Virus record (IMG/VR): IMGVR_UViG_3300005747_000028
Coordinates: 1 to 45,482 of that record
DNA length: 45,482 nt
From: a virus
Strand: one strand, 5' to 3'
Positions 5,378 to 12,707 of this stretch are shown piece after piece (within the stretch, counting starts at the first letter, position 1; the number at the start of each line of letters is the position of its first letter). The notes beneath the pieces were generated by a model. The model searched no databases. It saw only the letters and a program-made list of their open reading frames with translations, and was not told where the DNA came from. Position numbers and translations under genes: made by a program.

Positions 5378-5466
5378 TGGAGGAGAGAGTCGGTTACGAT
5401 CCGAAGCCGCTTACGCAGCCCAAAGGTTTAGCAAACCCCGCCCGTCACCATCAGGGATCACTCTCC
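5378..5466 (-). tRNA. tRNA-Ser (anticodon GCT)
   Basis: Class II tRNA of 89 bases. GGGGT-TTGCTAA-ACCTT gives GCT, with a long variable arm. T loop ATCGTAA is divergent. It is the first tRNA after the array promoter. Confidence 0.88.
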
Positions 5467-5535
5467 ATGTAAATTCTAAATTGTAAATGAACTGTACTAC
5501 TTTCGTAGCTCTGAGAAGCGTGTCCCAGAAATTAT

Positions 5536-5565
5536 ATATTAACTTGTTTCAGGGAGGGATGTCAA
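5536..5565 (-). promoter_or_regulatory. Main promoter of the tRNA array
   Basis: TTGACA (5560-5565) is followed after 18 bases by TAATAT (5536-5541), or after 17 by TTAATA. It lies just past a terminator and about 70 bases upstream of tRNA-Ser(GCT), so the array is its own transcription unit. Confidence 0.7.
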
Positions 5566-5575
5566 CCCCCCGTTC

Positions 5576-5606
5576 AAAAAAAAACCCCGGTGGTTAGACC
5601 GAGGTT
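5576..5606 (-). terminator. Rho-independent terminator
   Basis: On the minus strand AACCTCGGT-ctaacc-ACCGGGGTT is followed by a run of T residues. It ends the nrd-sigma-DUF458 unit before the tRNA promoter. Confidence 0.85.
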
Positions 5607-5633
5607 CTTTCTTAGACTACAGACGACTCTCGG

Positions 5634-5720
5634 TTACATTTCTCGCGCACGAATATTCCCACAGGGGTGTTTAACCCATTCGGACGTATCCTGTTGTGAG
5701 AGTAAATATAACGAAATCAT
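5634..5720 (-). CDS. Hypothetical 28-residue peptide
   Basis: ATG at 5720 is preceded by AAGGAT at a good distance. The product ends in a Cys-containing basic tail (HPCGNIRAREM). It is the last frame before the terminator. No family is recognised, and its shortness leaves it uncertain. Confidence 0.4.
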   Translation of the reverse strand: MISLYLLSQQDTSEWVKHPCGNIRAREM

Positions 5721-5791
5721 TTCTTATCCTTAAAATTCATTAAATTGTGTATGTGTTATTGCTTTGAACACAACACATGAGATTAGTTCCA

Positions 5792-6244
5792 CTACCTGCA
5801 ATATTCGTCTGCGGCATGTGTGGCACACCATGCGTTAGGCTTCACATCAGGCATGATTCCTGTCACACCGTATACCCACCCAATTGCTTGTTTCATCACA
5901 CTGTGTGACTTCTCAGTAGGCTTACTGTTTACGTCAATGTGAATGTGAAGTTTTTCCGGCTCAATAACGCTCTTAATTTCAGACCAGAGTTCGTTAATGA
6001 ACTGTACTTCCTGTAGCAGTCGAGTAGTTGGGTCAGTTCCGCCGAAATCTTCAAGGTCAACCACGTCTTTGTAGAGTGATCCCCCATGCTTCCCGTCCTT
6101 GTGTACTACAACTACCTTAACATACTTGGCGTACCACTTACCGCGCTTCTTGTAGCGTTGTGAGTCTACACCAATGTAAACTTCCGTGTTTTCGTCGTAC
6201 TTCTGTATTTCTTCTCTGATTGCTTGTGCATTAATAGTCTTCAT
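5792..6244 (-). CDS. DUF458/YkuK-like RNase H-fold protein
   Basis: 150 residues from the ATG at 6244, chosen because GGTGA lies eight bases upstream; a TTG at 6259 is the alternative. EVYIGVDSQRY near residue 26, the basic strand KYVKVVVVHKDGKHGG and IHIDVNSKPTEKSH near residue 106 match the Asp-containing strands of the RNase H-like DUF458 family (B. subtilis YkuK). Function in that family is not established. The start overlaps the sigma gene's 3' end by 14 bases, implying translational coupling. Confidence 0.7.
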   Translation of the reverse strand: MKTINAQAIREEIQKYDENTEVYIGVDSQRYKKRGKWYAKYVKVVVVHKDGKHGGSLYKDVVDLEDFGGTDPTTRLLQEVQFINELWSEIKSVIEPEKLHIHIDVNSKPTEKSHSVMKQAIGWVYGVTGIMPDVKPNAWCATHAADEYCR

Positions 6245-6776
6245 CGTTAAAGTCACCAATTTTCTTTTTTATGGTTTGTCTTGCTCTAAAAATTCTAGAG
6301 CGAACGGTTCCTATGGGTATATCAACCTCTTTTGCAATATCCTCATATGGTTTTAGTTCTAGTTCGTATAAACTAACTGACTCTTTTTGTTCTTCCGGTA
6401 AATCTTCAAAAATAGATTGGATGTAATCGTTGAGTTCTTCTGCTGCTATTTTATCTTCCGGTGTTTCAAAAGAAGGCATTTCTTCTGAATCAATTTGATA
6501 AAAAGCAGAGGGTCGCCTACTCTTCGAAATTAAATGGTTTTTAGCAGAATTGATTGCAACCCTGTACAACCAAGTATAAAAAGAACTATCGCCCCTGAAA
6601 GACGATAGTCCTCCCCACACCCTAATCCACGCCTCCTGTAATACATCTTCTACATCTTGGTCACCTACTATACGTAGTAGGGTATTTCGCAGTTTTGGCG
6701 AATACTTAATAACCAATTTGTCGAATGCCTTATTGTCTCCGTCCTTGGCCAATTGGACTAGTTCTGGTTCTGTCAA
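6231..6776 (-). CDS. ECF-type RNA polymerase sigma factor
   Basis: 181 residues, two-domain layout of group 4 sigma70 proteins. Region 2 spans about residues 10-85 (VEDVLQEAWIRVW, then FYTWLYRVAINSAKNHL, the core- and -10-binding helices). Region 4 spans about 120-175 (LELKPYEDIAKEVDIPIGTV, SRIFRARQTIKKK, a helix-turn-helix). Start is TTG with GGGAG seven bases upstream. It has its own sigma70 promoter. No anti-sigma gene is adjacent. It could redirect host polymerase to later genes, but I did not find a shared non-sigma70 promoter. Confidence 0.88.
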   Translation of the reverse strand: MTEPELVQLAKDGDNKAFDKLVIKYSPKLRNTLLRIVGDQDVEDVLQEAWIRVWGGLSSFRGDSSFYTWLYRVAINSAKNHLISKSRRPSAFYQIDSEEMPSFETPEDKIAAEELNDYIQSIFEDLPEEQKESVSLYELELKPYEDIAKEVDIPIGTVRSRIFRARQTIKKKIGDFNDEDY

Positions 6777-6824
6777 GTTATAGCTCCCTGATTGTTATTT
6801 AGTTGTATTATGTTCATATTATCA

Positions 6825-6853
6825 ATTATGAATATATTGCAAGAGTTTGTCAA
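6825..6853 (-). promoter_or_regulatory. Promoter of the sigma factor gene
   Basis: TTGACA (6848-6853), 17 bases, CATAAT (6825-6830), upstream of the TTG start at 6776. The -35 box lies in the loop and arm of an inverted repeat, AAGAGTT/AACTCTT (6841-6858), that overlaps the nrdA stop and could serve as operator or transcript end. Confidence 0.7.
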
Positions 6854-6856
6854 CTC

Positions 6857-8551
6857 TTACATACAACTTTCACATTCATCAGTTCGCTCGGCCTTAATAT
6901 CAGTAGAGCTATATACGTAGTACAGGCTGAGAATATTCTCATTCATAAACGCATTCTGGTGGACTTCACTGATATATTCCTCAGTGTCGTTATGAGCAAA
7001 AAACAGATTCAGACTTTGTCCTTGGTCTGTATGCTTTTGTCTAGCCGCCGCCATGTTTACTAATATGTTCTGGTCAATTTCAAAAGCAGTTTTAAACCAT
7101 GACTGTTCTTCTTCTGTAAGGAAGTCAAGTCCTTTTACCGATCCACCGTTAGCAAGAATTGCCTTAATTGACTTACTAATGTTTAATTTCTTTTCATTCA
7201 TTAAATCAATCAGTACTGGCGAAACTCTATCAATATCCCCCGCAGCCGTAGAAGCACTAAACGCCATCGCTGGTTCAGGGTTAATGCCCTCTGACCAACC
7301 ACCCATAATCAACGCTGTTGATTTAGTAGGAGCTGTTGCAATTCGATGAGTGTTTCTTAAACCATAACCCTTACACCACTCTGGTTCGCCAAAAGCAGAA
7401 GCCATCCATATACTTGCTTTCTTCGATTCGTCATCAATATGCTTTGCAACTTGCACGTTAAGCATATAGGCGTCAAACCCTTCAGGATCAAGTCTACGCT
7501 TCTGGAATAGAGAAAACAACCCCATTTGACCTAGACCCAGTGCCCTACCCTTCTCTGTGAAGGCTACAACCTTCTCCAAGTGCTTGATTCCTTTAGCTTT
7601 TTTAATGAACTCGGAAGCAACACAATCTAGGAAAATTGTTGCAATTTGGACAGCGTCCGTGTCTTTCCACTCGTCATACAGAGCTACGTTCATGGATGAA
7701 AGCACACATGAGTAACTGTACTCGCTGCTGGAGTGCAGCATGATCTCGGAGCAAAGCTGAGAAGCCTTAATATCGAGACCCAAATTCTTGTACATCGCTG
7801 GGCGCTGTCGGTTGGCCTTATCGACAAAAAAGAAATAACCCTTACCTAGCGTCATCTTAACCCTAAGAGCCGCCTGATAGCGATCTAGAGCCTCATCATC
7901 ACCGCTGTTCAATTTGCTAATAAATTCATCTGTAACATTCCAACCTACGTTAAACCCGTCAGGATTAGCCTCAAGGTGGTGCAAGATTTCCCAAAAATCA
8001 AAATCGTCAATGCTGAGATACCACGCGCCTGCACCGCGACGAGCAGAGCCTTGTGAAATATCACGACACACTTGGATAAGATTCTTGATTACAGGTAGTT
8101 TACCAGATGACTTTCCTCCTACGCTAATATCTGCACCACGATGACGAACATCGCCCAGATACGCGGACGTGCCGAAACCCCATTTAGATAGGACAGCTAT
8201 CTCTGTTGCTGCCTCATAGAATCCCGCTACAGAATCTTCTACGTAGCATCCTGAGCAGGATACAGGTAATCCCCTATCCGTACCCATGTTGGCAAGAACA
8301 GGAGTGGAGGGACTAAGCCACCCTTTCCACAGTATCTCAAAAAAGCGTTTTTCAAAATATTCTGGCTTATTGGTGTGAGCCGCCGCTGTCTTAGCAATGC
8401 GCTCAATCTGCCCCCTCCATGACTCAACACCATATAAGTATTTTTGTTTAAACATTGACCACCCACCTGTGGACGCCCACACGGGAATGAGTCCTTTATT
8501 CTGGAGTTCTTTTCTTTCTTCTGATAGTTCGTTATATAGGTTGTCGCTCAT
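6857..8551 (-). CDS. nrdA: Ribonucleotide reductase class Ia, large subunit
   Basis: 564 residues, shorter than the roughly 760 of E. coli NrdA and lacking the N-terminal ATP cone, as in other compact phage enzymes; dATP feedback is therefore probably absent. Visible motifs: PVSCSGCYVEDS (active-site Cys region, about residue 94), SYSCVLSSMNV (about 280, catalytic Cys loop), APTKSTALIMGGWSEGINPE (about 408, substrate loop), LYYVYSS (Tyr pair of the radical path) and CESC-M at the C-terminus, the redox-active pair. It reduces ribonucleotides to dNTP precursors. Start overlaps nrdB by 4 bases. Confidence 0.96.
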   Translation of the reverse strand: MSDNLYNELSEERKELQNKGLIPVWASTGGWSMFKQKYLYGVESWRGQIERIAKTAAAHTNKPEYFEKRFFEILWKGWLSPSTPVLANMGTDRGLPVSCSGCYVEDSVAGFYEAATEIAVLSKWGFGTSAYLGDVRHRGADISVGGKSSGKLPVIKNLIQVCRDISQGSARRGAGAWYLSIDDFDFWEILHHLEANPDGFNVGWNVTDEFISKLNSGDDEALDRYQAALRVKMTLGKGYFFFVDKANRQRPAMYKNLGLDIKASQLCSEIMLHSSSEYSYSCVLSSMNVALYDEWKDTDAVQIATIFLDCVASEFIKKAKGIKHLEKVVAFTEKGRALGLGQMGLFSLFQKRRLDPEGFDAYMLNVQVAKHIDDESKKASIWMASAFGEPEWCKGYGLRNTHRIATAPTKSTALIMGGWSEGINPEPAMAFSASTAAGDIDRVSPVLIDLMNEKKLNISKSIKAILANGGSVKGLDFLTEEEQSWFKTAFEIDQNILVNMAAARQKHTDQGQSLNLFFAHNDTEEYISEVHQNAFMNENILSLYYVYSSTDIKAERTDECESCM

Positions 8552-9546
8552 GCTGCTTCTGCCTTATTTTCTTGTAATTTCCAAACAAATCCTTTTTGAT
8601 TCCACCCTCGACTATAGCTGGAACCTTGTCCAGCAAAGAAGTCAGTGTACTGATATGATTCTACAATTTTATCAAACCATTTAGCGACAGGGTTGTACTT
8701 TACTTCGTATAGTTTTTTCAAACCTAAGCGATTCAACACCAAGTTGATACGGCTATCAATGAAGTGCTGCATTTGAATTTCAGTGATACCTTTGATCGGA
8801 CCTTTACTAAAAATTTCTTTAATAATTTCAAATTCATGTTCACGAACCTGAGCAGCAAGGTTATAAATAACTTCGTCATATTGCTCACAGTTCTGACCCA
8901 TTTCTTCCATTTCCTGCCGCGCTGTCTTATACAACCACGTACTTGCCTGACAGTGAGTGTCCTCATCCCTAGCCGAAAACTTAACCGCTAGGCCGATATT
9001 GGGTAAAACGTTGTTCCCGTTCGCTCTGAACGACATTAGGAATGCAAAATTAGAGAATAACACAACCCCTTCTGCGAATGAGAAGGCAGCAATACGCACT
9101 AAAGGATGGTGCTTATCGGATAGGTGAGCATCCATGTGTTCCATTCGTGCGCGCATAGCATCGTTGGCTTTATATGAAGAATAGAAGTCATCATTCGATA
9201 CAAAAAGCAACTGGTTGAGTTTGTCATACACGCGGCGGTGTACACTTAATTCGATTGCCCCAAACAACTGAGCCATTTCCTGAATCTCAGGCCGAGGGAA
9301 TAGGTTTTTAACCACGTCTGTCCAAAACTCATCTGCTCGGCGTTCATACAACGTGAACAGTTTAAGGACCGTGAGGATTCCGTGTTTTTCAGATTCAGTT
9401 AATTCTGTCCTAAGAGGTTGAATATCTTTTTCTAAATCTACTTCGTTTGCTGTCCAAAACACAGATTGTTGTGCGTCTTGAAAAATATGTGCTTGTGGGT
9501 AATGTACGGCCAAGCTCTCCGTAGGGGTCATAATTTTTGGCGTCAT
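8548..9546 (-). CDS. nrdB: Ribonucleotide reductase class Ia, small subunit
   Basis: 332 residues of the ferritin-like R2 fold. Metal and radical residues visible are ERRADEFW, GAIELSVHRRVY (Glu, His and radical Tyr), FAEGVVLF and RDEDTHCQ (Glu and His). It generates the tyrosyl radical used by NrdA. GAGGAA precedes the ATG. The gene follows the tmRNA-like RNA directly, whose 3' hairpin and T-run may attenuate read-through. Confidence 0.96.
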   Translation of the reverse strand: MTPKIMTPTESLAVHYPQAHIFQDAQQSVFWTANEVDLEKDIQPLRTELTESEKHGILTVLKLFTLYERRADEFWTDVVKNLFPRPEIQEMAQLFGAIELSVHRRVYDKLNQLLFVSNDDFYSSYKANDAMRARMEHMDAHLSDKHHPLVRIAAFSFAEGVVLFSNFAFLMSFRANGNNVLPNIGLAVKFSARDEDTHCQASTWLYKTARQEMEEMGQNCEQYDEVIYNLAAQVREHEFEIIKEIFSKGPIKGITEIQMQHFIDSRINLVLNRLGLKKLYEVKYNPVAKWFDKIVESYQYTDFFAGQGSSYSRGWNQKGFVWKLQENKAEAA

Positions 9547-9565
9547 AGCGTTCCTCTGATCTATT

Positions 9566-9867
9566 TATAGCGGGGACAAAAAAGCCCACGTAAGAGACAT
9601 AAACCTTTTAAAGGGTGCTGTTTTTCGCTCTTGTGTGGGCTTGTCCAATTTGGGTAATAAGGCTTGGTAACCTCAGATAGCTCACGCTGCCATTAGGTAG
9701 GTGCTATCGAAACTGTTATCATTTGCAGTTACTACTTAGAGTAACTGATTTACAATTTTGTTTCAAGCTTTTTGAAAAATAATTACCTAATGGTGGAGAT
9801 GGCGAGGTGCCGCCCCTCGCGTCCTGAATACTTACTATCCAGTCGAATCTAATTCATCCCCGCTATA
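9566..9867 (-). ncRNA. tmRNA-like RNA with the tRNA-like domain before the tag
   Basis: The minus strand has GGGGATG (9855-9861) followed by the tmRNA signature GATTCGACTGG. The stem CTGGATA-gtaag-TATTCAG, GGACGCG, a GCGAGG/CCTCGC arm and CATCTCC-A-CCA (9791-9801) complete a 71-base tRNA-like domain whose acceptor pairs over 7 bp. A tag frame follows (9682-9726): GCA then NDNSFDSTYLMAA and TGA. It starts right after CAGTTACT/AGTAACTG. CCATTAGGTA after CCA pairs with TACCTAATGG in the tag. The ends form an 11-bp inverted repeat (9857-9867 and 9566-9576). A GCCCAC/GTGGGC hairpin with six T lies near the 3' end. Ordinary tmRNA places the tag inside the tRNA-like domain. Confidence 0.75.
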
Positions 9868-9870
9868 ACG

Positions 9871-10062
9871 TCAATTAGCCGGAGTACCTCCCGATGAGAA
9901 CTGAGCAAGCATTACTTTCTCCATAAGTTCAGATGCTTGATGTGACTCAATCATGGTCACAAGGGTTTTTGCTGCAACCAGTGCAGTATCCATATCATAT
10001 ACCTGTGCCACTTTAGACAATTCAGAAACCAGTTCTGCTGTTTTTTCAAAATTAGGCGTCAT
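9871..10062 (-). CDS. Hypothetical helical protein
   Basis: 63 residues, predicted all-helical (LVSELSKVAQVYDMDTALVA then MIESHQASELMEKVMLAQF). AGGAGAAG precedes the ATG. It overlaps the upstream gene by 11 bases and ends just before the tmRNA-like RNA. No family recognised. Confidence 0.7.
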   Translation of the reverse strand: MTPNFEKTAELVSELSKVAQVYDMDTALVAAKTLVTMIESHQASELMEKVMLAQFSSGGTPAN

Positions 10063-10270
10063 GTTCTTCTCCTATAATTGCGTCAAAGGGTGTTGACGCT
10101 GAAAATAACTTTTCAGTTTCTGCCATATATTCCGATAGCACCTCAATCAGCATTGGAATATCGTCCCTACTAACTAAGGTATATCTATCACAACTGTCTT
10201 TAATACAAATATCTTCACCGTCTGAATTAGATGTCTTAAATGTAATAAGATCACTACTCACAATTCTCAT
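10052..10270 (-). CDS. Hypothetical protein
   Basis: 72 acidic residues behind AAGGAG. Beta-rich N-terminus (IVSSDLITFKTSNSDGEDIC) and helical C-terminus. It overlaps both neighbours in the replication operon, directly after endonuclease I. Family unknown. Confidence 0.7.
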   Translation of the reverse strand: MRIVSSDLITFKTSNSDGEDICIKDSCDRYTLVSRDDIPMLIEVLSEYMAETEKLFSASTPFDAIIGEEHDA

Positions 10271-10647
10271 AAAATCTCCTTGATTGTTTGCTCAGTATAC
10301 CATTTAATGTTATTTTTATCGGCCCAATCTTTCATTAAGTTGAAAGTACCGTCTTTCCTTTTCTTTGCCCCCGGCATTTTACAGTTAGGGTCTTGGAAAA
10401 GGAAAATTAATTCTAATCCCATTTTGTCACATTGTTTCTTAATGTGCAGGTATTTTTTGTACTCACCCGGTCGGAAACGCCCTTTACTTTCAATGATATA
10501 ATGTTTCCACTTGAAGTCGGGAGTGTAGTTCGCCATCCTAGCAGGAACTTCATATGAGACTTTATCAGGGTGATAGTCCGTATTTTTTAGAACCCCCTTA
10601 TGTAAGCGTTCCTCAAATTTGGAATCGTACTTACGTTTCTTCCGCAT
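10267..10647 (-). CDS. Endonuclease I (Holliday junction resolvase, T7 gp3-like)
   Basis: 126 residues from the ATG at 10647; a GTG at 10677 would add ten residues but lacks a ribosome binding site. The order FEERL, YEVPARMANYTPDFKW, YIIESKGRF, KKYLHIKKQ, LELIFLFQDP reproduces T7 endonuclease I, including the PD-(D/E)XK residues Glu, Asp and ESK. It should cleave branched DNA from replication and recombination before packaging. The basic N-terminus (MRKKRK) fits DNA binding. Confidence 0.9.
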   Translation of the reverse strand: MRKKRKYDSKFEERLHKGVLKNTDYHPDKVSYEVPARMANYTPDFKWKHYIIESKGRFRPGEYKKYLHIKKQCDKMGLELIFLFQDPNCKMPGAKKRKDGTFNLMKDWADKNNIKWYTEQTIKEIL

Positions 10648-10837
10648 CTTCTTCTTGCTCTGACTGCGCCGCGACACTCAGCGCCGTTGACAACCCGGTA
10701 ATATGCTCTTTTACTTGCATAAGTTGTAATTTAAGTTCCTTTTCTTGGTTCTGAATTTCCACCAAGGTTGAATAAATAGCTTTAGTACCAGCACTAAATT
10801 TATTTTCATCGTATTTTTTATTATTAATCGTTACCAT
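10631..10837 (-). CDS. Small DUF6447-like protein
   Basis: 68 residues: VTINNKKYDENKFSAGTKAI, then a long helix (LVEIQNQEKELKLQLMQVKE) and an acidic tail. This beta-hairpin plus helix plan matches the DUF6447 proteins of marine phages, of unknown function. GGAG eight bases upstream. Ends inside the endonuclease I gene. Confidence 0.65.
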   Translation of the reverse strand: MVTINNKKYDENKFSAGTKAIYSTLVEIQNQEKELKLQLMQVKEHITGLSTALSVAAQSEQEEDAEET

Positions 10838-11705
10838 TTACATCTCCGTATTTAGTATTATAAAAAGAACAGAAGGGTGCTGCACTGCAATATTCAGTAC
10901 ACCTTAGATCAACACCGGGTCTGAATTCTACATTGAACGCTGTCCCTTTTTCGTTTGAGAAGGTGTGTGCTTCGTCGGGGTTGCTGAAAACCTTTGACGC
11001 TCTCTTAGCGCCTTTTCTCATCACTGCCCACTTGTCCCCCTGACTCCATCTATCTTCCGGTGTACAAGGTGAGGGGAAGCCCTGCTTGGCGGCTTCATGT
11101 AATGCAATCCTTTCTTGAATATACTCAAGAACCATTTCCCTACCCCATAAGGGGATATGTACTTCCGCAAACTTGAAGTCCGGATAAGAATTATCCCGTA
11201 GCGATTCTCCACGCCTCCAATCTAAGGGGAACCCATTAATCTTCAATGAGTTAACCTCATAACCATTTTCCATCATAATAAAACGGTTAATGTTTAACTG
11301 CTGTTCCCACTCGTCGTGTTCACTCTTCTGGATTTTAAAAATAGAAGTGGTCTTGTGGTCAGAAAGCTCTTTAGTATTTTTATCATAGAGGTCAATCTGA
11401 CAAGAGATAACAAATCCGTCCACCTCCGCATACATTCTTTCTTCAACAATGTAATCGTCAGGGTAGTTTTTTAACTTTACCTCAATCTGATTATGAATTG
11501 CCGTACCAAAGAACGACGACAGAAGAGAGGGAGGGTTGGGTTCAATTTCTTCCTTATGGTTCTTTTCAAGATGTAGAATCATGGGAGGCTTAATCAGGGA
11601 CGTAGAACTATAATCAGTCCTACGCCCCGGATTGTAGTCAGCCATCGTGTCAAGAATAGACCGATTTAACCACTCAGGTAATATTGCGTTTACCTCATTA
11701 TTCAT
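10824..11705 (-). CDS. PD-(D/E)XK exonuclease, Cas4/RecB-like
   Basis: 293 residues. GTAIHNQIE near residue 67, ISCQIDLYDKNTKELSDHKT near 99-120 and QLNINRF near 136 are the His/Glu, Asp, ExK-type and Gln motifs of RecB-family nucleases. The C-terminus carries CTEYCSAAPFCSF, and another Cys lies near residue 217, the Cys set that binds a 4Fe-4S cluster in Cas4/AddB relatives. It likely degrades or processes DNA ends with the adjacent SSB. It overlaps the next upstream gene by 4 bases. Confidence 0.82.
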   Translation of the reverse strand: MNNEVNAILPEWLNRSILDTMADYNPGRRTDYSSTSLIKPPMILHLEKNHKEEIEPNPPSLLSSFFGTAIHNQIEVKLKNYPDDYIVEERMYAEVDGFVISCQIDLYDKNTKELSDHKTTSIFKIQKSEHDEWEQQLNINRFIMMENGYEVNSLKINGFPLDWRRGESLRDNSYPDFKFAEVHIPLWGREMVLEYIQERIALHEAAKQGFPSPCTPEDRWSQGDKWAVMRKGAKRASKVFSNPDEAHTFSNEKGTAFNVEFRPGVDLRCTEYCSAAPFCSFYNTKYGDVNGND

Positions 11706-12115
11706 TGAGGAATAATACCTTCTTTTGTATACTGGAAGATAAACGTTTCAGCAATTTGAATTGCTCGTTTAGCCATGTCAATATCGGTTGTAGTCTTACC
11801 GGAAGTTGCAATAGCAATAGCTGTAGCGTGAGCCATAGCATTTTGCCGCATGATTTGATCGTCCTTTGTTGGCTTAGGTTGGACTTTAACCGCGCCACGC
11901 TCAAGGACTTTAAAAGTCTTGGGGTCAAAGTTCAGGTACTTACCGTCATCTTTTTCCTCAAACTCTACTCGGTCACCGGGATTGGCGTTTTTTACGTCCT
12001 TGTTACCGAAGCAACTGTAGGTTTTACCATCTACGGTGACAGAGTGCCTAACATAGGCACCCCTTGCGCTCTCACCCGCTTGTGTTTGATAGTTAGTTAC
12101 AATTCCTTGAATCAT
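11702..12115 (-). CDS. Hypothetical protein, possible ssDNA-binding accessory
   Basis: 137 residues. The first 75 look like a small beta barrel (IVTNYQTQAG, RHSVTVDGKTYSCFG, GDRVEFEEKDDGKYLNF). The rest is Gln/Ala-rich helix (QNAMAHATAIAIATSG). Position between SSB and the exonuclease and the OB-like pattern suggest a DNA-binding partner, but I do not recognise the family. Confidence 0.7.
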   Translation of the reverse strand: MIQGIVTNYQTQAGESARGAYVRHSVTVDGKTYSCFGNKDVKNANPGDRVEFEEKDDGKYLNFDPKTFKVLERGAVKVQPKPTKDDQIMRQNAMAHATAIAIATSGKTTTDIDMAKRAIQIAETFIFQYTKEGIIPQ

Positions 12116-12118
12116 ATT

Positions 12119-12694
12119 TTAAAACTCCGCGTCGTTTTCGTCATCCCCAGAATCAGCCTGACCGAGACCAGTTGAACTCTGGACGTTACCAAGACCAGTA
12201 CCAGTATTTCCGCCCGGACCTTCAATGAGGTCGTCAACACGAACATTCAGCAGGGAGTGGAATTGCTTACCACGAGCCTCGTAAGACAAGTACTCAATAG
12301 AACCTACAGAGCCATTGCCGATACGCACCGTGCGTGTAACATCCTCAAGGTCGTTTGAACCGGGAGACACGGGTACAAATACCTTTGGTCGCTTCTTATA
12401 GGACAAAGGTTCGCCGGTTTTACCATCAAGGTACTTACGCTTGAAAGTAATTACATATTGGTTCTTTTCATCAGGGAAGGGAGGGTCGAATTTGTATTTT
12501 TCAGCAAACTCTGAAGTTTTCACCTTGCGAACCTTGTTCTGTGGGAATTTTTCTTCAAACTCATCGGCCACATCTTCATTGACAACGGCATCAATTGCGT
12601 AATGGTCGGGTTGTTCATAATCAGGGTTACCCTTCTTGGGTGTTTGGGTCCAAGCGTAGGCCAGAGATACGTTATTAAGAATTAGATTTTCCAT
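12119..12694 (-). CDS. Single-stranded DNA-binding protein (T7 gp2.5-like)
   Basis: 191 residues, beginning with LILNNVSLAYAWTQTPKKGN. A beta-rich core of about 150 residues is followed by a Gly-rich linker and an acidic tail ending DSGDDENDAEF, the C-terminal aromatic-acidic hook of phage SSBs that contacts polymerase and helicase. Strong AAAGGAA site. It lies directly downstream of the polymerase gene. Confidence 0.82.
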   Translation of the reverse strand: MENLILNNVSLAYAWTQTPKKGNPDYEQPDHYAIDAVVNEDVADEFEEKFPQNKVRKVKTSEFAEKYKFDPPFPDEKNQYVITFKRKYLDGKTGEPLSYKKRPKVFVPVSPGSNDLEDVTRTVRIGNGSVGSIEYLSYEARGKQFHSLLNVRVDDLIEGPGGNTGTGLGNVQSSTGLGQADSGDDENDAEF

Positions 12695-12707
12695 TTATGT
12701 GTTCCTT

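Noticed and set aside
9566-9867. Standard permuted two-piece tmRNA as in alphaproteobacteria
   Set aside because: There the CCA half comes first and GGGG follows; here GGGGATG precedes CCA, so the order does not fit.
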